Shown here in pieces: positions 10,101 to 16,204 of a DNA stretch of 64,000 nucleotides. Numbering within the stretch: position 1 is the first letter of the stretch; every line of letters starts with the position of its first letter. The notes under the pieces are model-generated. The model saw nothing but the letters and a program-made list of their open reading frames with translations. It was not told where the DNA came from and made no database searches. A program made the translations under genes and the position numbers. The stretch comes from Flavobacteriaceae bacterium UBA1682. GTDB taxonomy: Bacteria; Bacteroidota; Bacteroidia; Flavobacteriales; Flavobacteriaceae. Location of the stretch: the NCBI GenBank assembly GCA_002320285.1, contig DCKE01000029.1:103319-167318 (forward strand), in the 5' to 3' direction.

Positions 10101-10755
10101 TGTGTACCAGTTCCCAGAATTGGAACTCAATCAGTACTACTATGAAAAAGCGGCAGGACAAGGTGTTAATTATCAGTTTGGCTCAACTTTAGAGCAGCCG
10201 GGAACCTATACTGTTTATGTATTGCAAAATAATGGTGGAGGCTGTTATGAGGAGGTGTCTTATAAGGTTACCGTATTGGAGGCGGTAGTTGCGGATGTCT
10301 TTGAGGATCAGGAATTGGAATGTGAGGTTTATGTTTTAAAACCGTTGTCTAATCATAACCGTTACTATACCGAAGCTGGAGGTCAGGGAAGTGAGTTGTT
10401 TGCAGGTATGCAAATTTCGCGAGATCAAACGATTTACATCTATGCCGCCACGCAACACGGAGTATGTCCTAGTGAAAGTTCCTTTAAGGTTACTTATAAA
10501 GATTGTCCGATACCTAAGGGGATTTCTCCAAATGGCGATGGTATAAACGATAAGCTGGATTTAAGTAAGCATAACGTATCGAGTTTAAAGATATACAATC
10601 GTTATGGTGTTGAAGTATATACGGCCGGGGACGGTTATAAAGACCAATGGCTTGGACAAGACAAAGCTGGAAAAGCTTTACCTGATGGAACTTATTATTA
10701 TGTGATAATAGCCAATGGGAAGTCCAGAACGGGGTGGATACAAATAAATAAATAG
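4120..10755 (+). CDS. Giant modular secreted adhesin with T9SS type B C-terminal domain
   Basis: A 2211-residue protein with an N-terminal signal peptide (about residues 1-21, ending in AAFAS). Five modules of about 265 residues follow, starting near residues 64, 322, 588, 850 and 1122. Each opens with F-x-EGFN...CW and contains HDDWLISP-like and VNIAW motifs, as in cleaved-adhesin/MAM-like jelly-roll domains. Each is followed by a fibronectin III-like domain (near 218, 486, 751, 1021, 1281; WEYVLQ and EYEFYVRxxC). Then come a Cys-containing domain (about 1375-1530), a choice-of-anchor L-like domain (about 1530-1785), an Ig-like segment (QWYKNGVLISGA), and two small beta domains. The C-terminal ISPNGDGINDKLDL...LPDGTYYYVI block is the gliding-motility (CHU_C) sorting domain. 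The protein should be exported by type IX secretion to the cell surface. Ligand unknown. Confidence 0.88.
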   Translation: MKKVALILFVMLFVFNQAAFASTQKESVKYNYGWKAKVYSPELYLQPYFKFKASAACGIYSVPFTEGFNLNSTSLNCWTTIDNNGDDMGFMNVWQTAGYGMYEGDQTYSFMGGPDNDDWLISPTIKFDATKVYRLKYYVQTNAMYPADYDVLLSTKGAKVSDFTKVLQTKRNANNGIWTAETLFISGVGGDVNIAWQINAAGLTILNLDLVVIDEVVNCPEPLALSVKEIGVNTAKISWKDDLGAAGWEYVLQQKNKGIPQVKGVATVLKENVVTTDIAGNTLVSNTEYEFYVRTVCADKTTSIWSGPFAFSTICDALAVPFSEGFNTGSPTLNCWAVVDNNNDGFIAPFQDLGINFWNISPNDSYEGDQSMFFYAYDDTGVLQHDDYLISPTFDLDGGVYALRYQYKADNSNNNKFEVLLSTAGTDVSKFTTTLLAPALYQNSNYKEEILYINGITGTVNIAWHATTIGSTSLNIDLISLVKMDCVEPTNIQATRIKSDEVTLSWSDNFNSEWEYVLQKSGTPTPVAGTITTSKTLVLKTDNGGAAIDADSDYEFYVRARCKDGAIFSEWNGPFDFTTACKPVNLPFKEGFNSDSEFIKCWRIIDVNNDKDAMYGSNIWDLYGKSPQEGDGNATFLGNFSVKHDDWLVSPALRFTGGIYALSYYYATGGDFTGESTFEILLSKDGVDINDFTKILQPSQTFFTYGKYVKKTVYIQGVTGEVNIAWRLTSNSKLNSTLNIDNISIEAVDCIPPDDLVVSNVKDNSIDISWKDDFNSRWEYYVSNGGAPVGSGQLATTTKATITRDALGNNLLPNTEYHLYIRSNCAVGKYSQWIGPLSITTQCKEYTLPFWEGFNSNSPSVDCWRKIDVAQDGHTWLLPPRNMNFWGTYIYDRYEGDKVATFYGTDAQHDDWYISPALKFEGKKYALTYYYKTGTTSALVGFPKEIKDSEFEILLSTKGIDIKSFTTVLQAKKVHREQEYVRKTIYIENVTGSVNIAWHATTKGETILFIDNITVEEVDCVPPTEELVLSNIKTNEVKATWATVPNGWEYVIQPSWGSIPTGAGTVVNAKDVTISSLNTGGKLQPNTEYEIYVRSSCDVGKKSLWLGPYRFRTLCNIFQVPFWEGFNSDYWKYKSESLPCWMFTDQNKDNVTWQINKYGPYEGDQEVRFVANDRDNKVTHDDWLISPTIEMDGGTYILKYHYKGDSFYSNDFEVLLSSTGVETNKFTTVVVPKKSYTNDKYIEEVAYIKGIKGHVNIAWHVVATGSVSLQLDNVFVVKASDCLEPSAIKISKQTTDGFDVQWTQTGAVTDWEVVVVEKGQPVTSASAVVKMVSGNPNTTITGLKPAVYYEVYVRAICAKQNESTWVGPVRTSTRMEANKECSGAITVPVNDGLDCTQIVSSSFLGAALSAAPIPPCWTFVTLEGSDAWFEFTAKSKTHMISISDIYSDNTHITWPIELALYEVACDQINATTVPLCASFQNGFNPYAVVNDLIVGQKYYMRLGIPKRNSDLAFSICITTPAPGIEVISSGAGQSVEQLTRDFLIQSNCDLISNITHQFGDDNLVNAMGGFRKNNSLMPFDQGILLATHDVKNSHGPRDLSGQDRTKVKSAVGDVQMNQILKEMGSNRSTSLKQTSILEFDYIPISDTLQFNYLFASDIYHSYCAYQCSEGGGLAAILITDLTTGQTTNVAMVPGTKSPVSTSTIRKAGNFAISCQSENPDYFWKNYYYDIDNPMEAAINYIGLSVPLKTVPFEAVPGRKYHIKIGVLDLCADHAHGTAVFIDRSVFDLPLIEIEGGDRLIEDNNALCAGEKYIIKSGLDKMVALGELKAQIQWYKNGVLISGATAADLEVNAAGEYKVILKYQDLSCESSGTTKIEYYKPISEVIDAPLPLDICRKSLNAIKVDLTLVKEQMLSEVEQKNYDFTYFKTKEDAQQGIGVIDKPKEYEIEPKGVDLKMYILVKDQLSGCSEIFEWTFKVVKGAEPAQKFENIEVCGVYQFPELELNQYYYEKAAGQGVNYQFGSTLEQPGTYTVYVLQNNGGGCYEEVSYKVTVLEAVVADVFEDQELECEVYVLKPLSNHNRYYTEAGGQGSELFAGMQISRDQTIYIYAATQHGVCPSESSFKVTYKDCPIPKGISPNGDGINDKLDLSKHNVSSLKIYNRYGVEVYTAGDGYKDQWLGQDKAGKALPDGTYYYVIIANGKSRTGWIQINK

Positions 10756-10763
10756 TGTTTAAT

Positions 10764-10795
10764 AAAAAAGGGATTCATTTATGAATCCCTTTTTT
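10764..10795. terminator. Bidirectional terminator between adhesin and transglycosylase genes
   Basis: Stem AAAAAAGGGATTCAT/ATGAATCCCTTTTTT, flanked by A and T runs on both sides. It directly abuts the stop codon of the convergent gene at 10797, so it serves both transcripts. Confidence 0.85.
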
Positions 10796-10796
10796 A

Positions 10797-11702
10797 TTAA
10801 TAGCCTTCTGTGGGTATTTCTACCATATAATTTTTCAATGGGGTGACGATTAGTTTGGTATCGCGCATCCAAGGATTGTGAAGTTTTAAGATTTTGTAAT
10901 TAATACCTTGTTCTTTGGCGAATACGGCTAAGTCTTCGATATCGGCATTGACAACCAGGGTTTTGGTTTTAATCGGTTGATAAAGGGTCGACTGCGGTAA
11001 GGCATAACCGTATTTGTCTGGATTTCCCATAATTTCCTTTAAAGCCAATATTCTAAATACATAACGCGATGTTTCTTCGGTCAAAAGGAGATCGTAATAA
11101 TCCGAAACTTGTTGAGCCGTCAATTGATTGCTTACACCAGCCATACCGCGGTTGTATGATGCGGCCGCTAAGGTCCAAGTACCGAATCGGTTTTTGGCTC
11201 TTTTAAAATACTCACAGGCTGCCTCAGTCGCTTTAACAACATCATAACGCTCGTCTACGGTATCGGTTACTTCCATATTGAATTCTTTAGCCGTTGCAGG
11301 CATAAATTGCCAAAAACCTCTGGCACCTGCTGATGATACAACATTTGCAAGACCGCTCTCAATGACCGCTAAATACTTGAAATCATCTGGAATACCATTT
11401 TTCTTTAAAATGGGCTCGATGATTGGGAAATAGCGATTGGCTCTCTTGATTGCCAAAGTTGTAGAAGAATGTAAGTTTACATTAACAATCATTTCGCGAT
11501 CGAGACGTTCTTTGACATCAACAATATTTAGCGGAGCTTTTTCTCCTGCAAAATTAATGGTATTGGGCAAATAAACGTGATTTGAAACGTCAACACTGTT
11601 GGTGTTGGTTCCGGTGGTAGTGGCGTAAATAAATGTACTGCCGACCACAGCTACTGCTCCAATTAGCACGGAATTTTTAATCCAGTTGTTCGTATGTATC
11701 AT
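10797..11702 (-). CDS. Lytic transglycosylase (SLT domain)
   Basis: A 301-residue exported protein with an N-terminal hydrophobic segment (residues 10-28). The SLT/goose-lysozyme-like domain runs from about residue 90: catalytic Glu115 in LAVIESGL, then SSAGARGFWQFMPATAKEF and AAASYNRGMAG. These enzymes cleave the MurNAc-GlcNAc bond of peptidoglycan to form 1,6-anhydro ends, whose product is later used by AnmK (60245). It resembles MltD without LysM repeats, so it is a short form. Its start overlaps the end of the upstream hydrolase gene by 26 bases, indicating one operon. The hydrophobic segment could be a signal peptide or an anchor. Confidence 0.88.
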   Translation of the reverse strand: MIHTNNWIKNSVLIGAVAVVGSTFIYATTTGTNTNSVDVSNHVYLPNTINFAGEKAPLNIVDVKERLDREMIVNVNLHSSTTLAIKRANRYFPIIEPILKKNGIPDDFKYLAVIESGLANVVSSAGARGFWQFMPATAKEFNMEVTDTVDERYDVVKATEAACEYFKRAKNRFGTWTLAAASYNRGMAGVSNQLTAQQVSDYYDLLLTEETSRYVFRILALKEIMGNPDKYGYALPQSTLYQPIKTKTLVVNADIEDLAVFAKEQGINYKILKLHNPWMRDTKLIVTPLKNYMVEIPTEGY

Positions 11703-12354
11703 ATAATATTATATTACTTAGGTTTTTATTAAACCAATGGTGTTTATAAATAATCATGGCATGTGTGCCTCCTTTAACTATAATGGCTTGATGGATGTTT
11801 TGTATGGGGAAAACCTCATCTTGATCTCCGTGTATATGAATGATCGAGGGATCTGCCTGACTTCGATTCCACGTGATCACATTCTCAAAAGCCCAATCTA
11901 GATACTTTGGATCGCGAATGGATAGGTATTGTTGGTATAAATTAATTTTCTTTTTTTGCTTTTCACTGCCGAATTTAACCAAGGTCCCCTCGATTTGGGA
12001 AAGCCAATTCGTTGGAAACAATTTGTAAATCTTAGTGGTTTTAGCCCATTTCATTTTTAACGGATACTCTTGATTTGAACGAACACTGGAAATGATAATC
12101 GTTTTTCGAGTAGCCATGATTTTCATTAATTCTTGAACAATAATTCCACCGAAAGATACACCAATTAATACGGGATTTTCATGATGAATGTTTTTTGCGA
12201 TTCGTGCGGTGTAATCTGTTAAATTCTCATGATCTATCGGGGTTAGCCATTCCAAATAAAAGAATTCAAAATGCTCTTCCGACAGGTGAATCTTCTCGAA
12301 AATTCGGGAACTAGCTGCCATGCCCGGCATGAAATATATGGGTATTTTGTTCAT
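11677..12354 (-). CDS. Alpha/beta hydrolase
   Basis: A 225-residue cytoplasmic protein with a short alpha/beta hydrolase fold. The nucleophile elbow GVSFGG gives Ser67. An acid is likely at Asp179 in HGDQDEVFP, and the base His198 lies in GGTHAMI. YFMPGMAASSRIFE near the N-terminus forms the oxyanion-side loop. The substrate is not predictable; the family includes esterases and thioesterases. It is the first gene of a two-gene operon with the lytic transglycosylase, which overlaps its 3' end. No consensus promoter was recognised upstream. Confidence 0.8.
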   Translation of the reverse strand: MNKIPIYFMPGMAASSRIFEKIHLSEEHFEFFYLEWLTPIDHENLTDYTARIAKNIHHENPVLIGVSFGGIIVQELMKIMATRKTIIISSVRSNQEYPLKMKWAKTTKIYKLFPTNWLSQIEGTLVKFGSEKQKKKINLYQQYLSIRDPKYLDWAFENVITWNRSQADPSIIHIHGDQDEVFPIQNIHQAIIVKGGTHAMIIYKHHWFNKNLSNIILYDTYEQLD

Positions 12355-12588
12355 TCTAAATAAATTAACTTTAAAAAGGGAGGGATTGTCAAAAAAAATT
12401 CCGAAATTTGCTTTAAATATAAGCTATTAATACAGCTATTTACACTTCTCAAAGATTAAATTTATCTTAAATATCGGTGGGTTTGTTTTGAATACGTTAA
12501 GGTTTATGGTGGAAGATAATCCTCTTTTTATTGTTAAACCAGTAGCAGGCCCGTGATCAAGTTGTTGAAAACACAAAAACTATTTATA

Positions 12589-12870
12589 ATGGAAATTAAG
12601 AACAATGAGCTCTTACGCCAATTTGAGCTGCAAACTGAAAACGGGATGCTGAGTGTAGAGTATTCGCTTCAGGAAAGAAAAATTTTTCTAACCAAACTCA
12701 AAGGCTGGGAAGATGATGTACAAGAACAATCTGTTGATTTAATTAAAGGTGTTTTATCGCTGGCCGAGAAAAACAAATGGCGTGTAGTGCCTACGCATCC
12801 GAAGATTGTGTCTTTTTTTAGAAAAAATCCTGCTTACAAGGAATTATTACCTCCGGGAATAAGAATTTAA
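12589..12870 (+). CDS. Short acetyltransferase-like protein (GNAT fold, CoA loop not evident)
   Basis: A 93-residue protein read from the ATG at 12589 (MEIKNNELLRQFELQTENG). An upstream in-frame GTG at 12553 would add 12 residues but looks less natural. The C-terminal half, RVVPTHPKIVSFFRKNPAYKELL, closely resembles the end of small YjdJ-type N-acetyltransferases (the Acetyltransf_CG family), and VEYSLQERKIFLTKLK resembles their beta strands. The Gly-rich acetyl-CoA loop expected next (E-G-K-G-x-A/G) is replaced by WEDDVQEQSVDL. It may therefore be a non-catalytic relative. Function unknown. Confidence 0.6.
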   Translation: MEIKNNELLRQFELQTENGMLSVEYSLQERKIFLTKLKGWEDDVQEQSVDLIKGVLSLAEKNKWRVVPTHPKIVSFFRKNPAYKELLPPGIRI

Positions 12871-12897
12871 TTTTTAGTCACAAACACAACAATAACA

Positions 12898-12940
12898 TTA
12901 AAAAAAACGGGTTTCATAAAAATGAAAACCCGTTTTTTTT
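12898..12940. terminator. Bidirectional terminator between 12589 gene and mtaB
   Basis: Stem ACGGGTTT(C)AT/AT(G)AAAACCCGT with A-run before and T-run after. It serves the plus gene ending at 12870 and the convergent minus gene ending at 13012. Confidence 0.8.
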
Positions 12941-13011
12941 GTAATCATAAAGGCAGCAATAAGCTGCACACTATCTATCGATTTAGAATATATCTGGATC
13001 TCGAACCGCTT

Positions 13012-14349
13012 TTATTGTAAATAAACGGGTTGCTCGACAAAATTCATGCGCACCAAACCGTCGTCGTCAATTTTAGTCAATTCAATTTGATGTACGGTAT
13101 TGACTAACTCTGGATTCCAAGGTGTTTTTACTTTGACATAGTTTTCCGTAAACCCTTGAATGTATCCCTCTCTATTTTCGCTTTCAAAAAGTACCGTTTT
13201 GATTTGTCCCAGTTGGCTTTCGTAAAAAGCACGGCGTTTTTTAACCGATAAACCACGGAGCATTTTGCTTCTCTTATGTCTGATGTTCATGGGAACGGGA
13301 TTTTCCATCAATACAGCTTCGGTATTGTCGCGTTCCGAATAGGTGAATACGTGTAAATAGGAAATGTTTAATTCGTTTAAAAAATTAAAAGTTTCTAAAA
13401 ACAATTCTTCCGATTCTCCTGGAAAACCAACAATAACATCCACACCTATACAGGCTTCAGGCATAACCTCTCTTATTTTATTAACGCGTTCTGTATAGAG
13501 TTCACGCATATAACGGCGCTTCATCTTTTTCAGAATTTCGTTACTTCCCGATTGCAATGGTATGTGGAAATGAGGTACAAAAGTGCGGCTCTTTGAAACA
13601 AAGTCGATAGTCTCATTTTTTAATAAATTGGGCTCTATCGAAGAAATTCTCAAACGTTCAATACCCTCAACTTCATCCAAGGCTTTTACCAATTCTAAAA
13701 AGGTGTGTTCGTGCTTCTTATTGCCAAATTCCCCTTTGCCATAATCGCCAATATTGACACCGGTCAAGACGATTTCCTTGATGTTTTGTTCCGAGATTTC
13801 TTTGGCGTTTTTCAAGACACTTTCCATAGTATCGCTTCTAGAAATACCACGTGCCAAAGGAATCGTACAATACGTGCACTTATAGTCGCAGCCGTCTTGT
13901 ACCTTTAAAAAAGCTCGCGTACGGTCGCCTATAGAATAACTACCTACATAAAAATCGGCCTCTTCGATTTCACACGAATGGATCTCGCCTAAATCATTTT
14001 TGGTTAAATCGTGTAGGTAATCGGTAATCTTAAATTTTTCTGTAGCCCCCAAAACCAAATCAACACCATCTACGGCAACGAGTTCTTCGGGTTTTAATTG
14101 GGCATAACAGCCCACTGCGGCAATAAAGGCTTTGTCGTTTTTCTTTAAAGCCTTTTTGACGATTTGCTTAAACTGCTTGTCGGCGTTTTCTGTTACGGAA
14201 CAGGTATTGATGACATAAATATCTGCTTCCTCTTCAAAATCAACACGATCGAAACCCTCTGTAGTGAAGTTTCTAGCAATCGTTGAGGTTTCGGAGAAGT
14301 TGAGTTTGCAACCCAAAGTATAAAAAGCTACTTTTTTTCTGTTTTCCAT
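13012..14349 (-). CDS. mtaB: tRNA t6A37 methylthiotransferase MtaB
   Basis: A 445-residue radical SAM enzyme. The N-terminal UPF0004 domain has three cluster cysteines, Cys14 (TLGCKLN), Cys50 (NTCSVT) and Cys81 (VGCYAQ). The radical SAM CxxxCxxC is Cys154/158/161 in GCDYKCTYCTIPLARG. A C-terminal TRAM-like segment follows (about residues 380-445). The family inserts a methylthio group at C2 of N6-threonylcarbamoyladenosine at position 37 of tRNAs reading ANN codons. TLGCKLNFSE rather than TYGCQMN separates MtaB from MiaB, and RimO has a different C-terminus. It is divergent from the binding-protein gene at 14443. Confidence 0.93.
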   Translation of the reverse strand: MENRKKVAFYTLGCKLNFSETSTIARNFTTEGFDRVDFEEEADIYVINTCSVTENADKQFKQIVKKALKKNDKAFIAAVGCYAQLKPEELVAVDGVDLVLGATEKFKITDYLHDLTKNDLGEIHSCEIEEADFYVGSYSIGDRTRAFLKVQDGCDYKCTYCTIPLARGISRSDTMESVLKNAKEISEQNIKEIVLTGVNIGDYGKGEFGNKKHEHTFLELVKALDEVEGIERLRISSIEPNLLKNETIDFVSKSRTFVPHFHIPLQSGSNEILKKMKRRYMRELYTERVNKIREVMPEACIGVDVIVGFPGESEELFLETFNFLNELNISYLHVFTYSERDNTEAVLMENPVPMNIRHKRSKMLRGLSVKKRRAFYESQLGQIKTVLFESENREGYIQGFTENYVKVKTPWNPELVNTVHQIELTKIDDDGLVRMNFVEQPVYLQ

Positions 14350-14350
14350 A

Positions 14351-14381
14351 GTTGTAAGCTACTCGTTAAATGGTAACTTTG
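14351..14381 (+). promoter_or_regulatory. Promoter of the 14443 lipoprotein gene
   Basis: GTTG (14351-14354), a 19-base spacer, and TAACTTTG (14374-14381). The predicted start near 14388 leaves a leader of about 55 nt. Confidence 0.55.
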
Positions 14382-14416
14382 AATTATATTTACTTTTTTA
14401 AAAATAAAAAGGTCTG

Positions 14417-14448
14417 CAAATTTACATACAAAATTCCATTTGATGAAA
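14417..14448 (-). promoter_or_regulatory. Candidate mtaB promoter
   Basis: The minus strand has TAAATTTG at 14417-14424, with a weak TTTC at 14445-14448 (spacer 20). It lies face to face with the promoter at 14351-14381, so the two transcripts would overlap at their 5' ends. Confidence 0.45.
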
Positions 14449-16044
14449 TCATTAACGCATTATATATCAATAATTTGTATACTTTTGACGCTGTATTCCT
14501 GCCGGAAAAACGCCAATTCAAATAGCGATCAGCTGGTTTTTAGATATAATGAAAGTGCTAATATACAGACTTTAGACCCTGCTTTTGCTAGAAACCAAGC
14601 GATCTTATGGCCCTGTAATCAACTTTTTAATGGTTTGGTTCAATTGGACGATTCCCTACGGATTCAACCCGACATTGCGCAATCGTGGACTGTAGACAAT
14701 ACCGGGAAAAAGTATACTTTTTACCTGCGTAAAGACGTTTTCTTTCACCGCCACATCAATTTTGGGAAAGACAGTACTCGAACAGTTGTTGCAAGTGATT
14801 TCACTTATAGTTTTGATCGTTTGATCGATGCCAAAACCGCTTCACCAGGAGCGTGGATCTTACAAAAAGTCGCCAACTACAAAGCGATTAATGATACGGT
14901 GTTCGAGATGGAATTAAAAGAAGCTTTCCCCGCTTTTCTGGGACTGTTAACCATGAAGTATGCTTCAGTATTACCCAAAGAGGTGGTCCAAGACTTGTCA
15001 CAAGATTTTAGATCGCATCCCATTGGTACAGGACCGTTTTATTTTAAATATTGGGAGGAAAACATCAAATTGGTTTTGCGAAAAAACCCTCATTATTTTG
15101 AGAGAGATCAACAAGGTCATCAGCTTCCTTATTTAGAATCGGTAGCCATCACATTTTTACCGGACAAACAAAGTGCTTTTCTGCAGTTTATACAGGGTAA
15201 ATTAGATTTTATTTCGGGTTTGGATCCCTCTTATACCGATGAAATTATTACTGAAGAAGGTCAATTAAGGGCCAAGTATGCCGATCGCATTCAATTGGTG
15301 ACTGGACCTTATCTCAATACAGAGTATTTGGGGTTTAACCTCGAATCTAAAAATACAGCGATTAATGATATTCGAATTCGCCGCGCTCTAAACATCGGAT
15401 TTGATCGACAAAAGATGCTGTTGTACCTGAGAAACGGTATGGGCACATCAAAGGTGAACGGTATTATTCCACAAGGACTAGCGGGATTTACGGCTGACAA
15501 TACAGTGGATTTCGACCCGCTGGAAGCTAAGATATTAGTAAGTGAATTTATACGAGATACGGCAAAAAAACCGCAGTTGACCTTGTCGACCAATGCTTCT
15601 TATATCGATATTGCCGAATACTTACAACGGGAATGGCAAAAAATTGGCATTGATGTACAAGTAGATGTTTCTCCTCCAGCTACATTGCGACAGGGAATTG
15701 CAACGGGTAAAGTCGACTTTTTTCGCGGTAGTTGGATTGCGGACTATCCCGATGCTGAAAATTATCTTTCGTTGTTTTATTCCAACAATAAAGCACCTAA
15801 TGGACCTAATTATACCCGATACAGCAAGGCTGATTTTGATCGAGTTTACAATGCCTCCTTTTCGGAAATCGATTTAAATAAGCGAGTGAAATTATACCAA
15901 CAGCTCGATCATTGGATTTATACAGATGTACCTGTGATTGTCTTGTTTTATGATCGGGTTGCTCGTTTTTCTCAAAAGAATGTGCACGGACTCGGAATCA
16001 ATCCGATGAACGCCCTACAATTAAAAAGGGTGAAAAAAGACTAA
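14443..16044 (+). CDS. Peptide/solute ABC transporter substrate-binding lipoprotein
   Basis: A 533-residue extracytoplasmic solute-binding protein family 5 (DppA/OppA-like) member. The N-terminus is a lipoprotein signal with lipobox LYSC. Family marks include PDIAQSWTVDNTGKKYTFYL, VVASDFTYSFDR and HPIGTGPFYF, and the C-terminal half has the IGFDRQKML region. The best start is ATG 14443; a TTG just before it adds one residue. It should bind oligopeptides or a related ligand at the membrane. No permease or ATPase genes adjoin it: the downstream gene is an ABC-F protein, which is not a transporter. Such stand-alone proteins are common in Bacteroidetes. Confidence 0.85.
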   Translation: MKSLTHYISIICILLTLYSCRKNANSNSDQLVFRYNESANIQTLDPAFARNQAILWPCNQLFNGLVQLDDSLRIQPDIAQSWTVDNTGKKYTFYLRKDVFFHRHINFGKDSTRTVVASDFTYSFDRLIDAKTASPGAWILQKVANYKAINDTVFEMELKEAFPAFLGLLTMKYASVLPKEVVQDLSQDFRSHPIGTGPFYFKYWEENIKLVLRKNPHYFERDQQGHQLPYLESVAITFLPDKQSAFLQFIQGKLDFISGLDPSYTDEIITEEGQLRAKYADRIQLVTGPYLNTEYLGFNLESKNTAINDIRIRRALNIGFDRQKMLLYLRNGMGTSKVNGIIPQGLAGFTADNTVDFDPLEAKILVSEFIRDTAKKPQLTLSTNASYIDIAEYLQREWQKIGIDVQVDVSPPATLRQGIATGKVDFFRGSWIADYPDAENYLSLFYSNNKAPNGPNYTRYSKADFDRVYNASFSEIDLNKRVKLYQQLDHWIYTDVPVIVLFYDRVARFSQKNVHGLGINPMNALQLKRVKKD

Positions 16045-16178
16045 GTCTATACGGTTACTTTTTAAGAGGTAGGGCACAATTAGCTTGGGAATGGTGAATT
16101 ACCGATATTTTAACTAACTCAATTACAGTTTAAAAGGCTAAATAAAAGCTGCGATTCTCTTTATGAGAAATAAAAGCC

Positions 16179-16186
16179 TATTTTTG
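16179..16186 (+). promoter_or_regulatory. -7 element before the ABC-F gene
   Basis: TATTTTTG matches TAnnTTTG. Transcription would begin near 16193, only about 12 bases before the GTG start at 16205. The -33 partner is unclear. Confidence 0.5.
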
Positions 16187-16204
16187 TAAAAAAAGAAATT
16201 ACCC

